Source of the DNA: Anaerolineales bacterium UBA5195 | GTDB taxonomy: Bacteria; Chloroflexota; Anaerolineae; Anaerolineales; Villigracilaceae | DNA length: 64,000 nucleotides | Direction: 5' to 3' | Assembly (NCBI GenBank): GCA_002412925.1 | Contig: DHVZ01000073.1 | Location: forward strand, 274,276-338,275 | Shown: positions 32,436-40,693 of the stretch, in pieces | How positions within the stretch are numbered: the stretch's first letter is position 1 | Layout of the letters: every line of letters starts with the position of its first letter | The notes under the pieces: generated by a model | What the model saw: only the letters and a program-made list of their open reading frames with translations | Database searches by the model: none | Told to the model about the DNA's origin: nothing | Made by a program: the position numbers and the translations under genes

Positions 32436-34435
32436 TTCGAAAGCAGCTTTCTGGCCGTCTCGACCACATTCTCAACCGTGAAGCCGAATTCCTTAAACAG
32501 GGTTCCGGCCGGGGCCGAAGCGCCATACCGTTCCAGGCTGATTATCGAGCCGGAATCGCCAACGAACTTTTCCCAGCCCATGCCGATGCCCGCCTCGACA
32601 GCCACCCTGGCACTGACATGGGGCGGCAAGACCGCCTCACGATAGCTGGCTTCCTGCGCCTTGAACAATTCCCAACTGGGGACAGAGACCAGCCGTACAT
32701 CGATTCCTTCTGCCGCCAGCCGCGCCCCGGCCTCCACGATTAGGGCTACTTCCGAACCGGAAGCCATCAGGACCAGTTCGGGGGCGTCATCACCTAGATC
32801 TGCCAGAACGTAGGCGCCTTTTTCGAGCAGGGCCGCATCCGAATAGATCTCCCGATCGAGGGTCGGCAGGTTTTGGCGGGTCAGGATCAAGGCTGTCGGG
32901 CCGTGTCTCCGCGCCAAGGCAATCCGCCAGGCATGGACAGTTTCATTTCCGTCACACGGGCGGATGGTCACCAGGTTGGGGATGGCACGCAGGGAAGCCA
33001 GGTGTTCCACCGGCTGATGTGTAGGACCATCCTCGCCTACTCCGATGCTATCGTGGCTGAAGACCCAAATGGACGGCAAATGCGAAAGGGCCGAGATTCG
33101 CACCGAGCCGCGCATGTAATCGGCAAAGACCAGGAAAGTCGCCCCAAACGGACGCAAGCCGCCATGGTAAGCCATGCCATTGACCACGGCCGCCATCCCG
33201 TGCTCCCGGACGCCGTAATGCAGGTTCCGCCCGGCTGGCGTTTCCTTTTGGAAATCACCCAACCCGGGCATGTTGGTATTGTTCGATGGGGCTAAATCCG
33301 CCGAGCCGCCAATCAATTCTGGCAGCCTGGCCGCAAAATGGTTGAGCGCTTTGCCCGAAGCCGCACGCGTCTGCACACCCTTTGAATCGACGGTGAAAAC
33401 GGGCAAATCGGCCTCCCAGCCAGCGGGAAGCTCGCCAAGCATGCGGCGCTCGAACTCGGCAGCCTTTTCGGGATACTGTCCTCGGTACTGGTTAAACAGG
33501 CTTTTCCAGGCCAGTTCCAATTCTTCGCCCTGTTCGAGGGCATCGCGGAAATAAGCCAAAACATCTTCCGGGATGTGGAAACGCGGCTCCAGAGGCCATC
33601 CAAGGGCCTGTTTGGCGCCATTCAGCTCCTCGTCGCCCGGCGGTTCGCCATGGGCCTTCTGAGTTCCGGCGCGGGTGGGCAGCCCAAAGCCAATGGTTGT
33701 CCGGCAGGCAATCATCGATGGGCGAGGATCTTTCTTCGCAATCCTGATTGCGGCGTCGATGGCTTCCACGTCATTGCCATCCGCCACCTGTTGGGTATGC
33801 CAGCCATACGCGGCAAAACGCGCCAGGCGGTCTTCGGTAAAAGCCACCTCGGTGCTGCCTTCAATCGAAATATGATTATCATCATAGAGATAGATAAGTT
33901 TGCCCAATTGCAGGTGGCCCGCAAGCGAGGCTGCTTCTGAAGCGACCCCCTCCATTAAGTCACCATCGGTGACGATGGCATAGACATAATGGTCAACAAT
34001 CTTATGTTCCAGCGTATTGAATTCCGCCGCCAGATGAGCCTCCGCAATCGCCATCCCAACGCCATTGGAAAAACCCTGGCCGAGCGGCCCAGTCGTCGTC
34101 TCCACGCCGGGCGTCAGGCCAAACTCCGGGTGTCCGGGGGTCAGGCTGCCCCACTGCCTGAAACGTTTCAATTCAGCCAGGGGAAGGTCATAGCCGGTGA
34201 GATGCAGCAAGGAATAAAGGAGAGCAGACCCATGCCCGCCCGAAAGGATGAAACGATCCCGGTTCGGCCATTTCGGGTTGAGCGGGTTATGGCAAAGATG
34301 ACGGGTCCAGATGGCATAAGCCATCGCCGCCGCGCCCATTGGCAGGCCGGGATGGCCCGAATTAGCCTGTTGAACAGCGTCGGCGGAGAGAAAACGGATG
34401 GTATTGATGGATTTTTGTTGAAGTTCATGAGACAT
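32432..34435 (-). CDS. tkt: Transketolase
   Basis: A 667-residue transketolase, the usual length, needing thiamine diphosphate; it moves two-carbon units between pentose-phosphate sugars. Seen: LSADAVQQANSGHPGLPMGAAAM (substrate-binding N-terminus), VTDGDLMEGVASEA (the GDG cofactor motif), GFGLPTRAGTQKAHGEP, then the Pyr domain with YMRGSVRISALSHLPSIWVFSHDSIGVGEDGPTHQP and the C-terminal domain. It starts the tkt-rpiB-tal/pgi operon. Upstream lies a short divergent gap; a hairpin ATGCGCCGGATGGCGCAT is in the leader. I do not see a confident promoter. Confidence 0.95.
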   Translation of the reverse strand: MSHELQQKSINTIRFLSADAVQQANSGHPGLPMGAAAMAYAIWTRHLCHNPLNPKWPNRDRFILSGGHGSALLYSLLHLTGYDLPLAELKRFRQWGSLTPGHPEFGLTPGVETTTGPLGQGFSNGVGMAIAEAHLAAEFNTLEHKIVDHYVYAIVTDGDLMEGVASEAASLAGHLQLGKLIYLYDDNHISIEGSTEVAFTEDRLARFAAYGWHTQQVADGNDVEAIDAAIRIAKKDPRPSMIACRTTIGFGLPTRAGTQKAHGEPPGDEELNGAKQALGWPLEPRFHIPEDVLAYFRDALEQGEELELAWKSLFNQYRGQYPEKAAEFERRMLGELPAGWEADLPVFTVDSKGVQTRAASGKALNHFAARLPELIGGSADLAPSNNTNMPGLGDFQKETPAGRNLHYGVREHGMAAVVNGMAYHGGLRPFGATFLVFADYMRGSVRISALSHLPSIWVFSHDSIGVGEDGPTHQPVEHLASLRAIPNLVTIRPCDGNETVHAWRIALARRHGPTALILTRQNLPTLDREIYSDAALLEKGAYVLADLGDDAPELVLMASGSEVALIVEAGARLAAEGIDVRLVSVPSWELFKAQEASYREAVLPPHVSARVAVEAGIGMGWEKFVGDSGSIISLERYGASAPAGTLFKEFGFTVENVVETARKLLSK

Positions 34436-34519
34436 GGCAAACCTTTACTTCCTGTGAGGGGCTGGGATGCGCCATCCGGCGCATTAAATAAGCTTATCAA
34501 AAAAACAAATTCTGGCTAT

Positions 34520-34547
34520 TTTACCATGTGTAATTTTGGTATATACT
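34520..34547 (+). promoter_or_regulatory. Sigma-70-like promoter
   Basis: TTTACC (34520-34525), 16 bases, TATACT (34542-34547). Drives the plus-strand gene at 34580 from the divergent gap. Confidence 0.65.
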
Positions 34548-34579
34548 TTCAGGTATGGATCATACTTCAAGGAGACTTT

Positions 34580-35644
34580 ATGACTACACCATCACCCGTT
34601 GACCAGGTTGCCAGCAAGATCAGCACCCTGCAAACCAAAATCGGCTGGATGCAAGACGGCGCGCGGCTCAAAAATGCCCTCGATTCAGTCGAAGACATCC
34701 AGACCAGTGTCAACAACATGCAACCACGCATCGCCGGGCTTCGTACCCGGGGTTATGTCTTCGAGAAGGATTTGGAATCCCAGGCTGCTGAGTTTTCCCG
34801 CCAATGGAGCGAAATCCACCCCTCACTCGTGACCCAGATCAATCTGCAGTCCTCGACACTGCAAGGTTCGCTGCGCTCGATCGAGCTCAAGATGACCCAG
34901 CTCAATGGCCTGCGCACAAACCCGTCTGCGGCGCAACCACTGATTGCCAGCCTCGAGGCTGAAATCAGTCTGCTGGAAAATAAAATCCGTTCGTCAGAGA
35001 ACACCGTCAACGGCATGTACGATTCGTTCAAAAACCAGGTAACCGCTGTAAAAAAGCGCCTCGATCAGATTGATTACTTGTTAACCCAGCTGGCCGAAGC
35101 AAAATTCACGCTCCTGCCCACCGAAGGCGGGATCATGGCCGTCAAAGCCATCTGGTGCAAGGATGTCAAAGAACGCGATGACGATCCCAAAGGTGTTCTC
35201 TTCTTGACAGACCAGCGCCTGCTGTTCGAGCAAAAAGAAGAAATCGCCACCAAAAAAGTCCTGTTCATCACCACAGAAAAGCAAAAAGTGCAGGAATTGA
35301 AGTGGGAAGTTCCCGTGGCGCTGGTCGAGGAGGTCAAGCCTTCGAAACAGGGCATGCTCAAAAACGAAGATCATCTCGATCTGCGTTTCGCCAGCGGGGC
35401 AGCCCACCAAAGCGCGCACCTGCACATCTGGCAGGATGGCAGTCAATGGCTCCAATTGCTCAACCGCGCCAAAACCAAAGACTTCGACAAGGGCCGCGCC
35501 ATCGCCATCGACCAGACCGAGGTGGAAAAAGTCAAGTCTGTCCCGGCCCGGTGTCCCTCCTGCGGAGGAAACCTCAACCAGGTTATCCTGCGCGGGCAGG
35601 ATAGCGTCAAGTGCGAATACTGTGGTTATGTAATCCGTTTATAA
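34580..35644 (+). CDS. Coiled-coil, GRAM/PH-like, zinc-ribbon protein
   Basis: Start at ATG 34580 (MTTPSPVDQ) with AGGAG and a promoter 33 bases upstream; the open frame reaches back into tkt but those starts are not plausible. The 354-residue protein has three parts: a long N-terminal helical coiled coil (about 1-170), a beta-rich segment (about 175-300, with KGVLFLTDQRLLFEQK typical of GRAM/bacterial PH domains, which bind lipids or peptides), and a C-terminal zinc ribbon with Cys325, Cys328, Cys345 and Cys348 (RCPSCGG and CEYCGY). No membrane segment. A cytosolic scaffold with a metal-bound tip is suggested; I do not recognise a named family. A small membrane gene follows at 35670. Confidence 0.62.
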   Translation: MTTPSPVDQVASKISTLQTKIGWMQDGARLKNALDSVEDIQTSVNNMQPRIAGLRTRGYVFEKDLESQAAEFSRQWSEIHPSLVTQINLQSSTLQGSLRSIELKMTQLNGLRTNPSAAQPLIASLEAEISLLENKIRSSENTVNGMYDSFKNQVTAVKKRLDQIDYLLTQLAEAKFTLLPTEGGIMAVKAIWCKDVKERDDDPKGVLFLTDQRLLFEQKEEIATKKVLFITTEKQKVQELKWEVPVALVEEVKPSKQGMLKNEDHLDLRFASGAAHQSAHLHIWQDGSQWLQLLNRAKTKDFDKGRAIAIDQTEVEKVKSVPARCPSCGGNLNQVILRGQDSVKCEYCGYVIRL

Positions 35645-35669
35645 TCAACGAGACAAGGAGATCGCGCTT

Positions 35670-35942
35670 ATGAATAATTTCTTGCTTTATTCTCCCCTGA
35701 TTGGGTTCGGGTGCTTCATCCTGGCAGCCGTTTTCATCTATGTCTGGCCTAAATCGAGGGCCAGGGAAATCAGATCTCTCAACTTTCCAAATTTCGCGTT
35801 GCACTACTTTCATCCGCTTGGATGGGTGCTGGTTGGCATGGGCGTCTTCATGTACCTGAAATATGCCGGCCTGGCAATTGTCCTGATCGGACTGGGCGTC
35901 CTGGCCTTTGCCATGTTCTTATATATTTGGTTGCGCAGGTAG
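35670..35942 (+). CDS. Small two-helix membrane protein
   Basis: A 90-residue protein with two hydrophobic segments (about 4-26 and 52-85) and a short basic loop between (KSRAREIRSLNFPNF). RBS AAGGAG upstream. No motif recognised. It follows the coiled-coil/zinc-ribbon gene by 25 bases on the same strand, so may be its membrane partner, but this is only position-based. Confidence 0.5.
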   Translation: MNNFLLYSPLIGFGCFILAAVFIYVWPKSRAREIRSLNFPNFALHYFHPLGWVLVGMGVFMYLKYAGLAIVLIGLGVLAFAMFLYIWLRR

Positions 35943-35963
35943 TTTTGCCCCGTGGTTATACCG

Positions 35964-35997
35964 AAAACGGCGGACCAAACTTTGGCGCCGCCGTTTT
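35964..35997 (+). terminator. Intrinsic-type hairpin after the small membrane gene
   Basis: AAAACGGCGG (35964-35973) and CCGCCGTTTT (35988-35997) form a 10-bp stem with the T tract only four long, so it is a moderate terminator, and it may also stop the minus-strand DUF429 gene. Confidence 0.6.
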
Positions 35998-36005
35998 GCG
36001 TTCTC

Positions 36006-36773
36006 CTAATATTTCGCTTTTAGCTCCGCGACCGGCAGGATGATCTGCCCTTCCTCCGGGTCACCCACCTTGATCATCCGCTCAGGGTGACGCCCGGCTT
36101 CGTAAGCGGCATAAGCCGCCACAATCGCATCCAGCTCTTCTGCAGTGTAAATCTGCTCGGTGGGCAGCACTCCTTTGAAGAGTTTATGCCGAGTGATCTC
36201 CTCAAAAAAATTCATCGGGTCACGGATGCCTAAACCCTGCTCATAGAGCCCCAACTGTCGCTGCAGGCGTCCTTCCAGCGTAGACCGTTGAAGCGGATTC
36301 TGTCCCAACAAGACGCAGAAACAGGCATAGGGATGGGTTTCCATCCACTGGTGAGAGGCGTCTGGCGTGGAAAAAGGCTGGAAACCGAGCGCGGCTATCC
36401 GGCGGTAAAAATCGAAGCCCGACTGCACCCAGTTTGCACACAGCTCTTTACGCGAAGCCGTCATCGAGATATTGATACCATGTTCGCGTAATTGGTGCTC
36501 TGCCAGACGCATATCCAGGCTGCGACCGGAAATGCGCAGCGGCGGCAGGTTTTGGCGAACGTCATCCTGCCGCACCAGGCCCTTGCTCGGGCGCGGCGGT
36601 GAGCAGACAGCCATCAACGCCCCGGGCTGACCACTCAGAAAAGCCAGCACATCTTCCACTTCACAGCTCTCAAGCGCGACCAACTTGCCGCCATGGTCGA
36701 AGGCAGCATAAGTGAAGGGCTTGCGCCCGCCAGATGGGTCAACTCCTACAAAAAGGTCTGCCTCAATTTGCAT
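36006..36773 (-). CDS. DUF429 family protein (predicted nuclease fold)
   Basis: A 255-residue protein when started at 36773 (MQIEADLFVGVDPSGG); the open frame has a TTG start 24 bases earlier. DUF429 proteins have an RNase H-like fold with acidic residues: seen are FVGVDPSGGRK (first Asp), VDAVCSPPRP-type text ALMAVCSPPRPS, and late acidic strands. The molecular substrate is not established. It reads divergently from the TlpA gene, with about 60 bases between starts. Confidence 0.65.
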   Translation of the reverse strand: MQIEADLFVGVDPSGGRKPFTYAAFDHGGKLVALESCEVEDVLAFLSGQPGALMAVCSPPRPSKGLVRQDDVRQNLPPLRISGRSLDMRLAEHQLREHGINISMTASRKELCANWVQSGFDFYRRIAALGFQPFSTPDASHQWMETHPYACFCVLLGQNPLQRSTLEGRLQRQLGLYEQGLGIRDPMNFFEEITRHKLFKGVLPTEQIYTAEELDAIVAAYAAYEAGRHPERMIKVGDPEEGQIILPVAELKAKY

Positions 36774-36832
36774 AAGATCGCATCTAATCCGGTACAATCC
36801 ACACGATTGACATACTTAACTATAGAGGCAAA

Positions 36833-37393
36833 ATGAAATTTATGCAACAGGGTAACACACGTCTTTTTTACGGGTTTTTGCTGATTCTCGGCCTGTTATG
36901 GCTCTGGCTCTCCGCCGTGCCTGCCAGCGCAACCACAGGCAGGCAGATTCTCGCGCCGCAAACTGGTTTCCTGGCCCCCGATTTCACCGCCAAGACCCTC
37001 GAGGGTGAAACCGTCAGGCTCTCTGATCTGCGCGGGCAAGTTGTGCTGGTCAATCTCTGGGCTTCCTGGTGCCCGCCCTGCCGGGCCGAGATGCCCGCTA
37101 TGGAACACGTCTACCAGGCTTACAAAGAAAAAGGATTCGTGATCCTGGCCGTCAATTCCACCGTGCAAGACAGCGCCGCCAACGCGCGAGCTTTCGTCAG
37201 CGAGAATAAGCTCAATTTCCCCATCCTAATGGACGAAACCGGCGAGATTACGCGCTTATACCGCGTCCAATCCCTGCCCACCTCGTTCTTTATTGGCGTT
37301 GATGGGGTTATCCGCGAAGTAGTTGTAGGCGGACCAATGGCCCAGGCCTTGCTGGTCAGCCGCGTGGAAAAACTACTCAAGGAGCTGCCCTGA
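36833..37393 (+). CDS. TlpA-like thioredoxin
   Basis: A 186-residue exported thioredoxin-fold protein: signal/anchor segment (about 11-34), then TGFLAPDFTAKTLEGETVRLSDLRG and the active site WASWCPPCRAEMPAMEH (CPPC), later a cis-Pro loop VQSLPTSFFIGVDG. TlpA/ResA proteins reduce disulfides outside the membrane, for example in cytochrome c maturation. It shares one base with the following membrane gene (TGATG), so they are coupled, suggesting an electron-supply partner. Confidence 0.88.
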   Translation: MKFMQQGNTRLFYGFLLILGLLWLWLSAVPASATTGRQILAPQTGFLAPDFTAKTLEGETVRLSDLRGQVVLVNLWASWCPPCRAEMPAMEHVYQAYKEKGFVILAVNSTVQDSAANARAFVSENKLNFPILMDETGEITRLYRVQSLPTSFFIGVDGVIREVVVGGPMAQALLVSRVEKLLKELP

Positions 37394-38133
37394 TGCTGCC
37401 CATCCTGCAAATCGGCCCGCTGGCCCTGCCAGTTCCACCGTTGAGCCTACTCCTGGCATTTTGGTTTGGACTTTCTCTGGCAGAGAAATTTGCTCCCAAA
37501 CGCGGCATCTCGGCAGAGATACTCTATAACCTGACCTTTACCGGACTGGTCGTTGGCCTGATCGGTGCCCGACTCGGATATGTTTTCCAGTATCCGAATG
37601 CATTCATCGAATCTCCCCTGAGCCTTTTATCACTGAACCCTGGCCTGCTCGACCCGTTTGCCGGGTTCGCAGCAGGGGTAATCGGCATGTTGGTCTACGG
37701 GCAGCGTGCCAGGTTGGCCTTCTGGAACACACTGGATGCACTGACACCCCTTCTGGCAGTCATGGCAATCGGGTTTGCAATCTCGCATCTTGCTTCTGGC
37801 GAAGCCTTTGGCGCCGAGACAAGCCTGCCCTGGGGCATCGACCTGTGGGGAGCCACCCGCCACCCCACACAATTTTACGAGCTGGCAGCAGCTTCCCTGA
37901 CCCTGGGCCTGCTCGGTGTCTGGTCAAAAACCCCCGTTGCACCGGCAGGAAAGTTGTTCCTGGCTTTTGTTGCGCTGACAGCGGGTTCGCGCCTGTTCCT
38001 GGAAGCCTTCCGCGGCGACAGCCTGGTTATCTTCGGCGGGCTGCGTTCCGCGCAAATTATCGCCTGGCTGCTGCTTGCGGCAGCATTCGCCAGACTGGAC
38101 AAACTAGAACGAAAGGTCGGCAGACATGGATAA
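37393..38133 (+). CDS. Lgt-like membrane protein lacking the catalytic His motif
   Basis: A 246-residue, about seven-helix membrane protein related to prolipoprotein diacylglyceryl transferase (Lgt). It keeps GARLGYVFQY (the Lgt G-A-R-L-x-Y pattern) and TRHPTQFYE, and SLPWGIDLWG near the substrate loop with Glu in HLASGEAFGAET. But the usual GGLxFHG segment with its essential His reads as DPFAGFAAGVIG, so the His is lost. It is therefore unlikely to be a normal Lgt. Its overlap with the TlpA gene suggests a role in redox or lipid handling at the membrane. A true Lgt may be elsewhere in the genome. Confidence 0.7.
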   Translation: MLPILQIGPLALPVPPLSLLLAFWFGLSLAEKFAPKRGISAEILYNLTFTGLVVGLIGARLGYVFQYPNAFIESPLSLLSLNPGLLDPFAGFAAGVIGMLVYGQRARLAFWNTLDALTPLLAVMAIGFAISHLASGEAFGAETSLPWGIDLWGATRHPTQFYELAAASLTLGLLGVWSKTPVAPAGKLFLAFVALTAGSRLFLEAFRGDSLVIFGGLRSAQIIAWLLLAAAFARLDKLERKVGRHG

Positions 38134-38479
38134 AATCATCATCAAGGACCTGCGGGTCACGGGGATTATCGGCATTTATGAGCACGAGCGCATCACCCCG
38201 CAAGAGATCCTGATTAACATCACATTATTCACTGACCTTCACAAGGTCACCCGGACAGACAATATCACCGATTGTGTAGACTACGAAAAAGTAGCCAACA
38301 AGGTCAAGCTACACGCAGAAACGTCAAGGCGGCAAACGGTTGAAACCCTGGCAGAGGAACTTGCCCGGTTGTGTCTGGAAACGCCGAGGGTGCGGCGGGT
38401 TCATCTTCGGGTGGAGAAAACCCAGGCAATCCCATTTACAGGTTCGGTTGGAGTCGAGATCGAGCGGGAGAAAGCCTGA
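38126..38479 (+). CDS. folB: Dihydroneopterin aldolase
   Basis: A 117-residue FolB with the family pattern VTGIIGIYEHERITPQEILINITLF, then TRTDNITDCVDYEKVANKV, VETLAEELARLC and VHLRVEKTQAIPFTGSVGVEIER. FolB cleaves dihydroneopterin to make the 6-hydroxymethyl pterin precursor of folate. It overlaps the end of the Lgt-like gene by eight bases. FolE, the first enzyme of the same pathway, is convergent just after. Confidence 0.94.
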   Translation: MDKIIIKDLRVTGIIGIYEHERITPQEILINITLFTDLHKVTRTDNITDCVDYEKVANKVKLHAETSRRQTVETLAEELARLCLETPRVRRVHLRVEKTQAIPFTGSVGVEIEREKA

Positions 38480-38500
38480 GCAAGAGTCAACCGGTAAATC

Positions 38501-38531
38501 AAAACCGCTGCCAATCGACAGCGGTTTTTTT
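38501..38531. terminator. Bidirectional terminator between folB and folE
   Basis: AAAACCGCTG (38501-38510), loop, CAGCGGTTTT (38519-38528) then TTT. Closes the tlpA-lgt-folB unit and faces folE. Confidence 0.88.
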
Positions 38532-38533
38532 CG

Positions 38534-39166
38534 TTATAGGCTCAACGGAGATGCGCCACGCGAGATATTGTCAAGGAATTCCTGCCTGGTCGCCAGGTTT
38601 GCGCGAAAAGCGCCGTGCATGGCAGAAGTGGTCATGCGCGCGTCATGTTTTTTGACGCCGCGCATCATGGAACACAGGTGCATGGCTTCGACAACCACAG
38701 CTACGCCTTGCGGCTTGAGCAAATCGCGCAGGAAGTCGGCAATCTGGCGGGTCATGCGCTCCTGGACTTGCATGCGGCGAGCATACATATCAACAATGCG
38801 AGGAATTTTGGAAAGCCCCAAGACTTTGCCGTTGGGAATATAAGCGACGTGCGCACGACCCATAAACGGCAGCATATGATGCTCGCACAGGCTATAGAAT
38901 TCAATATCCCGTACGATGACCATCTCGTCATACTGCACATCAAAAATAGCGCCGTTGACCACGGCAACTGGATCGGTACGATAACCGGCAAACAGCTCGG
39001 CATACATCCGCGCAACGCGCGCCGGGGTTTTTTGCAAGCCTTCGCGCGCGGGGTCTTCGCCAATTGCAATAATAATTTGCTGGACGGCAGCTTCAATGGT
39101 CTTAAAATCGATCCTTTCTTCCCAACCCGGTTCAAGAATGGTATCGTCAAAATCGAGATTTTCCAT
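38534..39166 (-). CDS. folE: GTP cyclohydrolase I
   Basis: A 210-residue FolE that opens GTP to dihydroneopterin triphosphate, the first folate/pterin step. Zinc-binding and catalytic residues are seen: SLCEHHMLPFMGRAHVAYIP (Cys, His-His), LGLSKIPRIVDMYARRMQVQERMTRQIAD, and HLCSMMRGVKKHDARMTTSAMHG (second Cys). RBS GGAG. It is convergent with folB. Confidence 0.96.
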   Translation of the reverse strand: MENLDFDDTILEPGWEERIDFKTIEAAVQQIIIAIGEDPAREGLQKTPARVARMYAELFAGYRTDPVAVVNGAIFDVQYDEMVIVRDIEFYSLCEHHMLPFMGRAHVAYIPNGKVLGLSKIPRIVDMYARRMQVQERMTRQIADFLRDLLKPQGVAVVVEAMHLCSMMRGVKKHDARMTTSAMHGAFRANLATRQEFLDNISRGASPLSL

Positions 39167-39222
39167 AAGGCTCCAATAAATCCCGCAATCTTCACCTATC
39201 GCATAGCAACGGAATGTAAAAC

Positions 39223-39255
39223 AAATAGGCTGGCATCTGAGATGCCAGCCTATTT
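39223..39255 (-). terminator. Long hairpin after hpf
   Basis: AAATAGGCTGGCATC (39223-39237), TGA, GATGCCAGCCTATTT (39241-39255), a perfect 15-bp stem; the minus strand then reads GTTTTAC, a weak U-tract. It ends the hpf transcript ahead of folE. Confidence 0.8.
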
Positions 39256-39307
39256 TACTTCATGAACAGGCTTCGGCGGCACAGACACCACCAAAGTAGG
39301 TTTTTAT

Positions 39308-39877
39308 CTATCTGATATATGGTTCGATCAAACCATAGGTGCCATCGCGGCGGCGATAAAGCACATTGATTGCGTCTGACTTGACATTGTAAAAGATGAA
39401 GAAGTTGTCATGCCCCAGGAGCTTCATCTGCTCGATGGCTTCTTCCTCCGCCATCGGAATCAGGTCAAACTTTTTGCGGCGAATGATCACCGGGAATTCT
39501 TCCACTTCACCTTCGACAACAGGCTCCAGTTCTGGAGCGACCTCGGCTGCCGATTTTCCATCACCACGCCCACGTTTGCGCTTATCCTTAAAGCGGGCAA
39601 CCTGGCGGGAGAGTTTTTCCATCGCGGCATCCAGGGCAGTACGGATATCGTCTGCGCGTTCTTCGGAGCGCAAGATAAAGCCCTTGCCGCGCACAGTCAT
39701 TTGCGCAACATACCTATCTGCGGCGCTGCGAGCCGCTTTTACAAACCCCAGATCCACCCTGATATCGTCAATCTTATCCAAGTGGCGGTCAAGCTTCGCC
39801 ACTTTTTTCGTGACATAATCACGCATGTGATCCGTCACTTCAAATTCGCGTCCAAATATCTCGAGATTCTGTGCCAT
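39308..39877 (-). CDS. hpf: Ribosome hibernation promoting factor, long form
   Basis: A 189-residue long HPF (start MAQNLEIFGRE at 39877, with GGAGG upstream). HPF/RaiA binds the 30S decoding site and, in the long form, the C-terminal domain dimerises ribosomes to store them. Seen: NLEIFGREFEVTDHMRDYVTKKVAKLDRHL, VDLGFVKAARSAADRYVAQMTVRGKG and DIRTALDAAMEKLSRQVARFKDKRKR, then an acidic linker (about 118-140) and the dimerisation domain ending NVLYRRRDGTYGLIEPYI. A promoter lies just upstream (39896-39923), inside the end of comF. Confidence 0.93.
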   Translation of the reverse strand: MAQNLEIFGREFEVTDHMRDYVTKKVAKLDRHLDKIDDIRVDLGFVKAARSAADRYVAQMTVRGKGFILRSEERADDIRTALDAAMEKLSRQVARFKDKRKRGRGDGKSAAEVAPELEPVVEGEVEEFPVIIRRKKFDLIPMAEEEAIEQMKLLGHDNFFIFYNVKSDAINVLYRRRDGTYGLIEPYIR

Positions 39878-39895
39878 AGTGCCTCCTGATAAAGG

Positions 39896-39923
39896 ATGGT
39901 AGGATGTGAATCTCACCCGTCAA
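39896..39923 (-). promoter_or_regulatory. Sigma-70-like promoter of hpf
   Basis: Minus strand: TTGACG (39923-39918), 16 bases, TACCAT (39901-39896). The 5' leader is short, with the strong GGAGG before the start. Confidence 0.65.
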
Positions 39924-40687
39924 CGCAACGGGCGAGCGGAAAAATGCTCAATGCGATCCAATCCGTATTTTTGTATGGCCTTGGCGAAGGTCAGGGCATA
40001 AACTTGTGCCGCGCCCGCCTCGATCAAAGCGCGGGAAGCAGAGTCGAGTGTGGCACCAGTCGTGGCAACGTCATCCATTAGCAAGATGGTTCTCCCTTTC
40101 ACCAACTGGGGCTGCGCCACAAAGGCCCCAGAAACGTTATCCCGCCGCTCTCTAGCGTCAAGCCCAACTTGTGAGCGCGTATGCCGGGAACGGTCAAGCG
40201 CCCCAGGGAGATATTGCCAAGCCATTAACCGCGCCAATGGATGTGCAATCAAGTCAACTTGATTATAGCCTCGTTCGGAAAATCTTTGTTCGCTTAACGG
40301 AATTGGAATGACTGCATCTGCCTGCCAACCCAAGTGATCCAAGAAGGCAGCTACATTCCATGCCAGGGCTTCGCCCAGGCCAACCTCGCGGCGGTATTTT
40401 AATTTGTGCAATGCCGGTCGGATCGGTTCTTTAAAGACGGCGCACGACCTGAGTGCGGTAAACGCCGGTCGTGCGGCAAGGCAGTTTTTGCAGATTTTGA
40501 CTGAAACTTGCGGCTCACCGCAAATTTCACACACCGGCTCTGGAATCAGAGCGAGTTTCTGTTGGCAGTCAGCACACCAACGCACCCCCAGTTTTCCGCA
40601 GCCGCCACAGGCTGGAGGAAAGAGCAGGTCCAGTCCGCTCCACAGGGTATGGTAGAAACGGTAGGACAAGCCAGGCTTGATAGTCAA
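39920..40687 (-). CDS. ComF-family phosphoribosyltransferase
   Basis: A 255-residue ComF-like protein: N-terminal zinc finger (FPPACGGCGKLGVRWCADC and CEICGEPQ, CKNC) followed by a type I PRTase domain with GYNQVDLIAHPLARL, and TILLMDDVATTGATLDSASRAL (the PRPP loop). ComF is needed for DNA uptake in Gram-positive bacteria; many homologues are of unknown role. It begins six bases after tadC, so it may be read from the Tad operon. The hpf promoter is at its end. Confidence 0.88.
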   Translation of the reverse strand: MTIKPGLSYRFYHTLWSGLDLLFPPACGGCGKLGVRWCADCQQKLALIPEPVCEICGEPQVSVKICKNCLAARPAFTALRSCAVFKEPIRPALHKLKYRREVGLGEALAWNVAAFLDHLGWQADAVIPIPLSEQRFSERGYNQVDLIAHPLARLMAWQYLPGALDRSRHTRSQVGLDARERRDNVSGAFVAQPQLVKGRTILLMDDVATTGATLDSASRALIEAGAAQVYALTFAKAIQKYGLDRIEHFSARPLR

Positions 40688-40693
40688 GTTTTA

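Noticed and set aside
36768..36798. TTGCAT and TACAAT as a promoter for the TlpA gene
   Set aside because: The spacer is 19 bases and the -35 overlaps the start codon of the divergent DUF429 gene; too weak to list.
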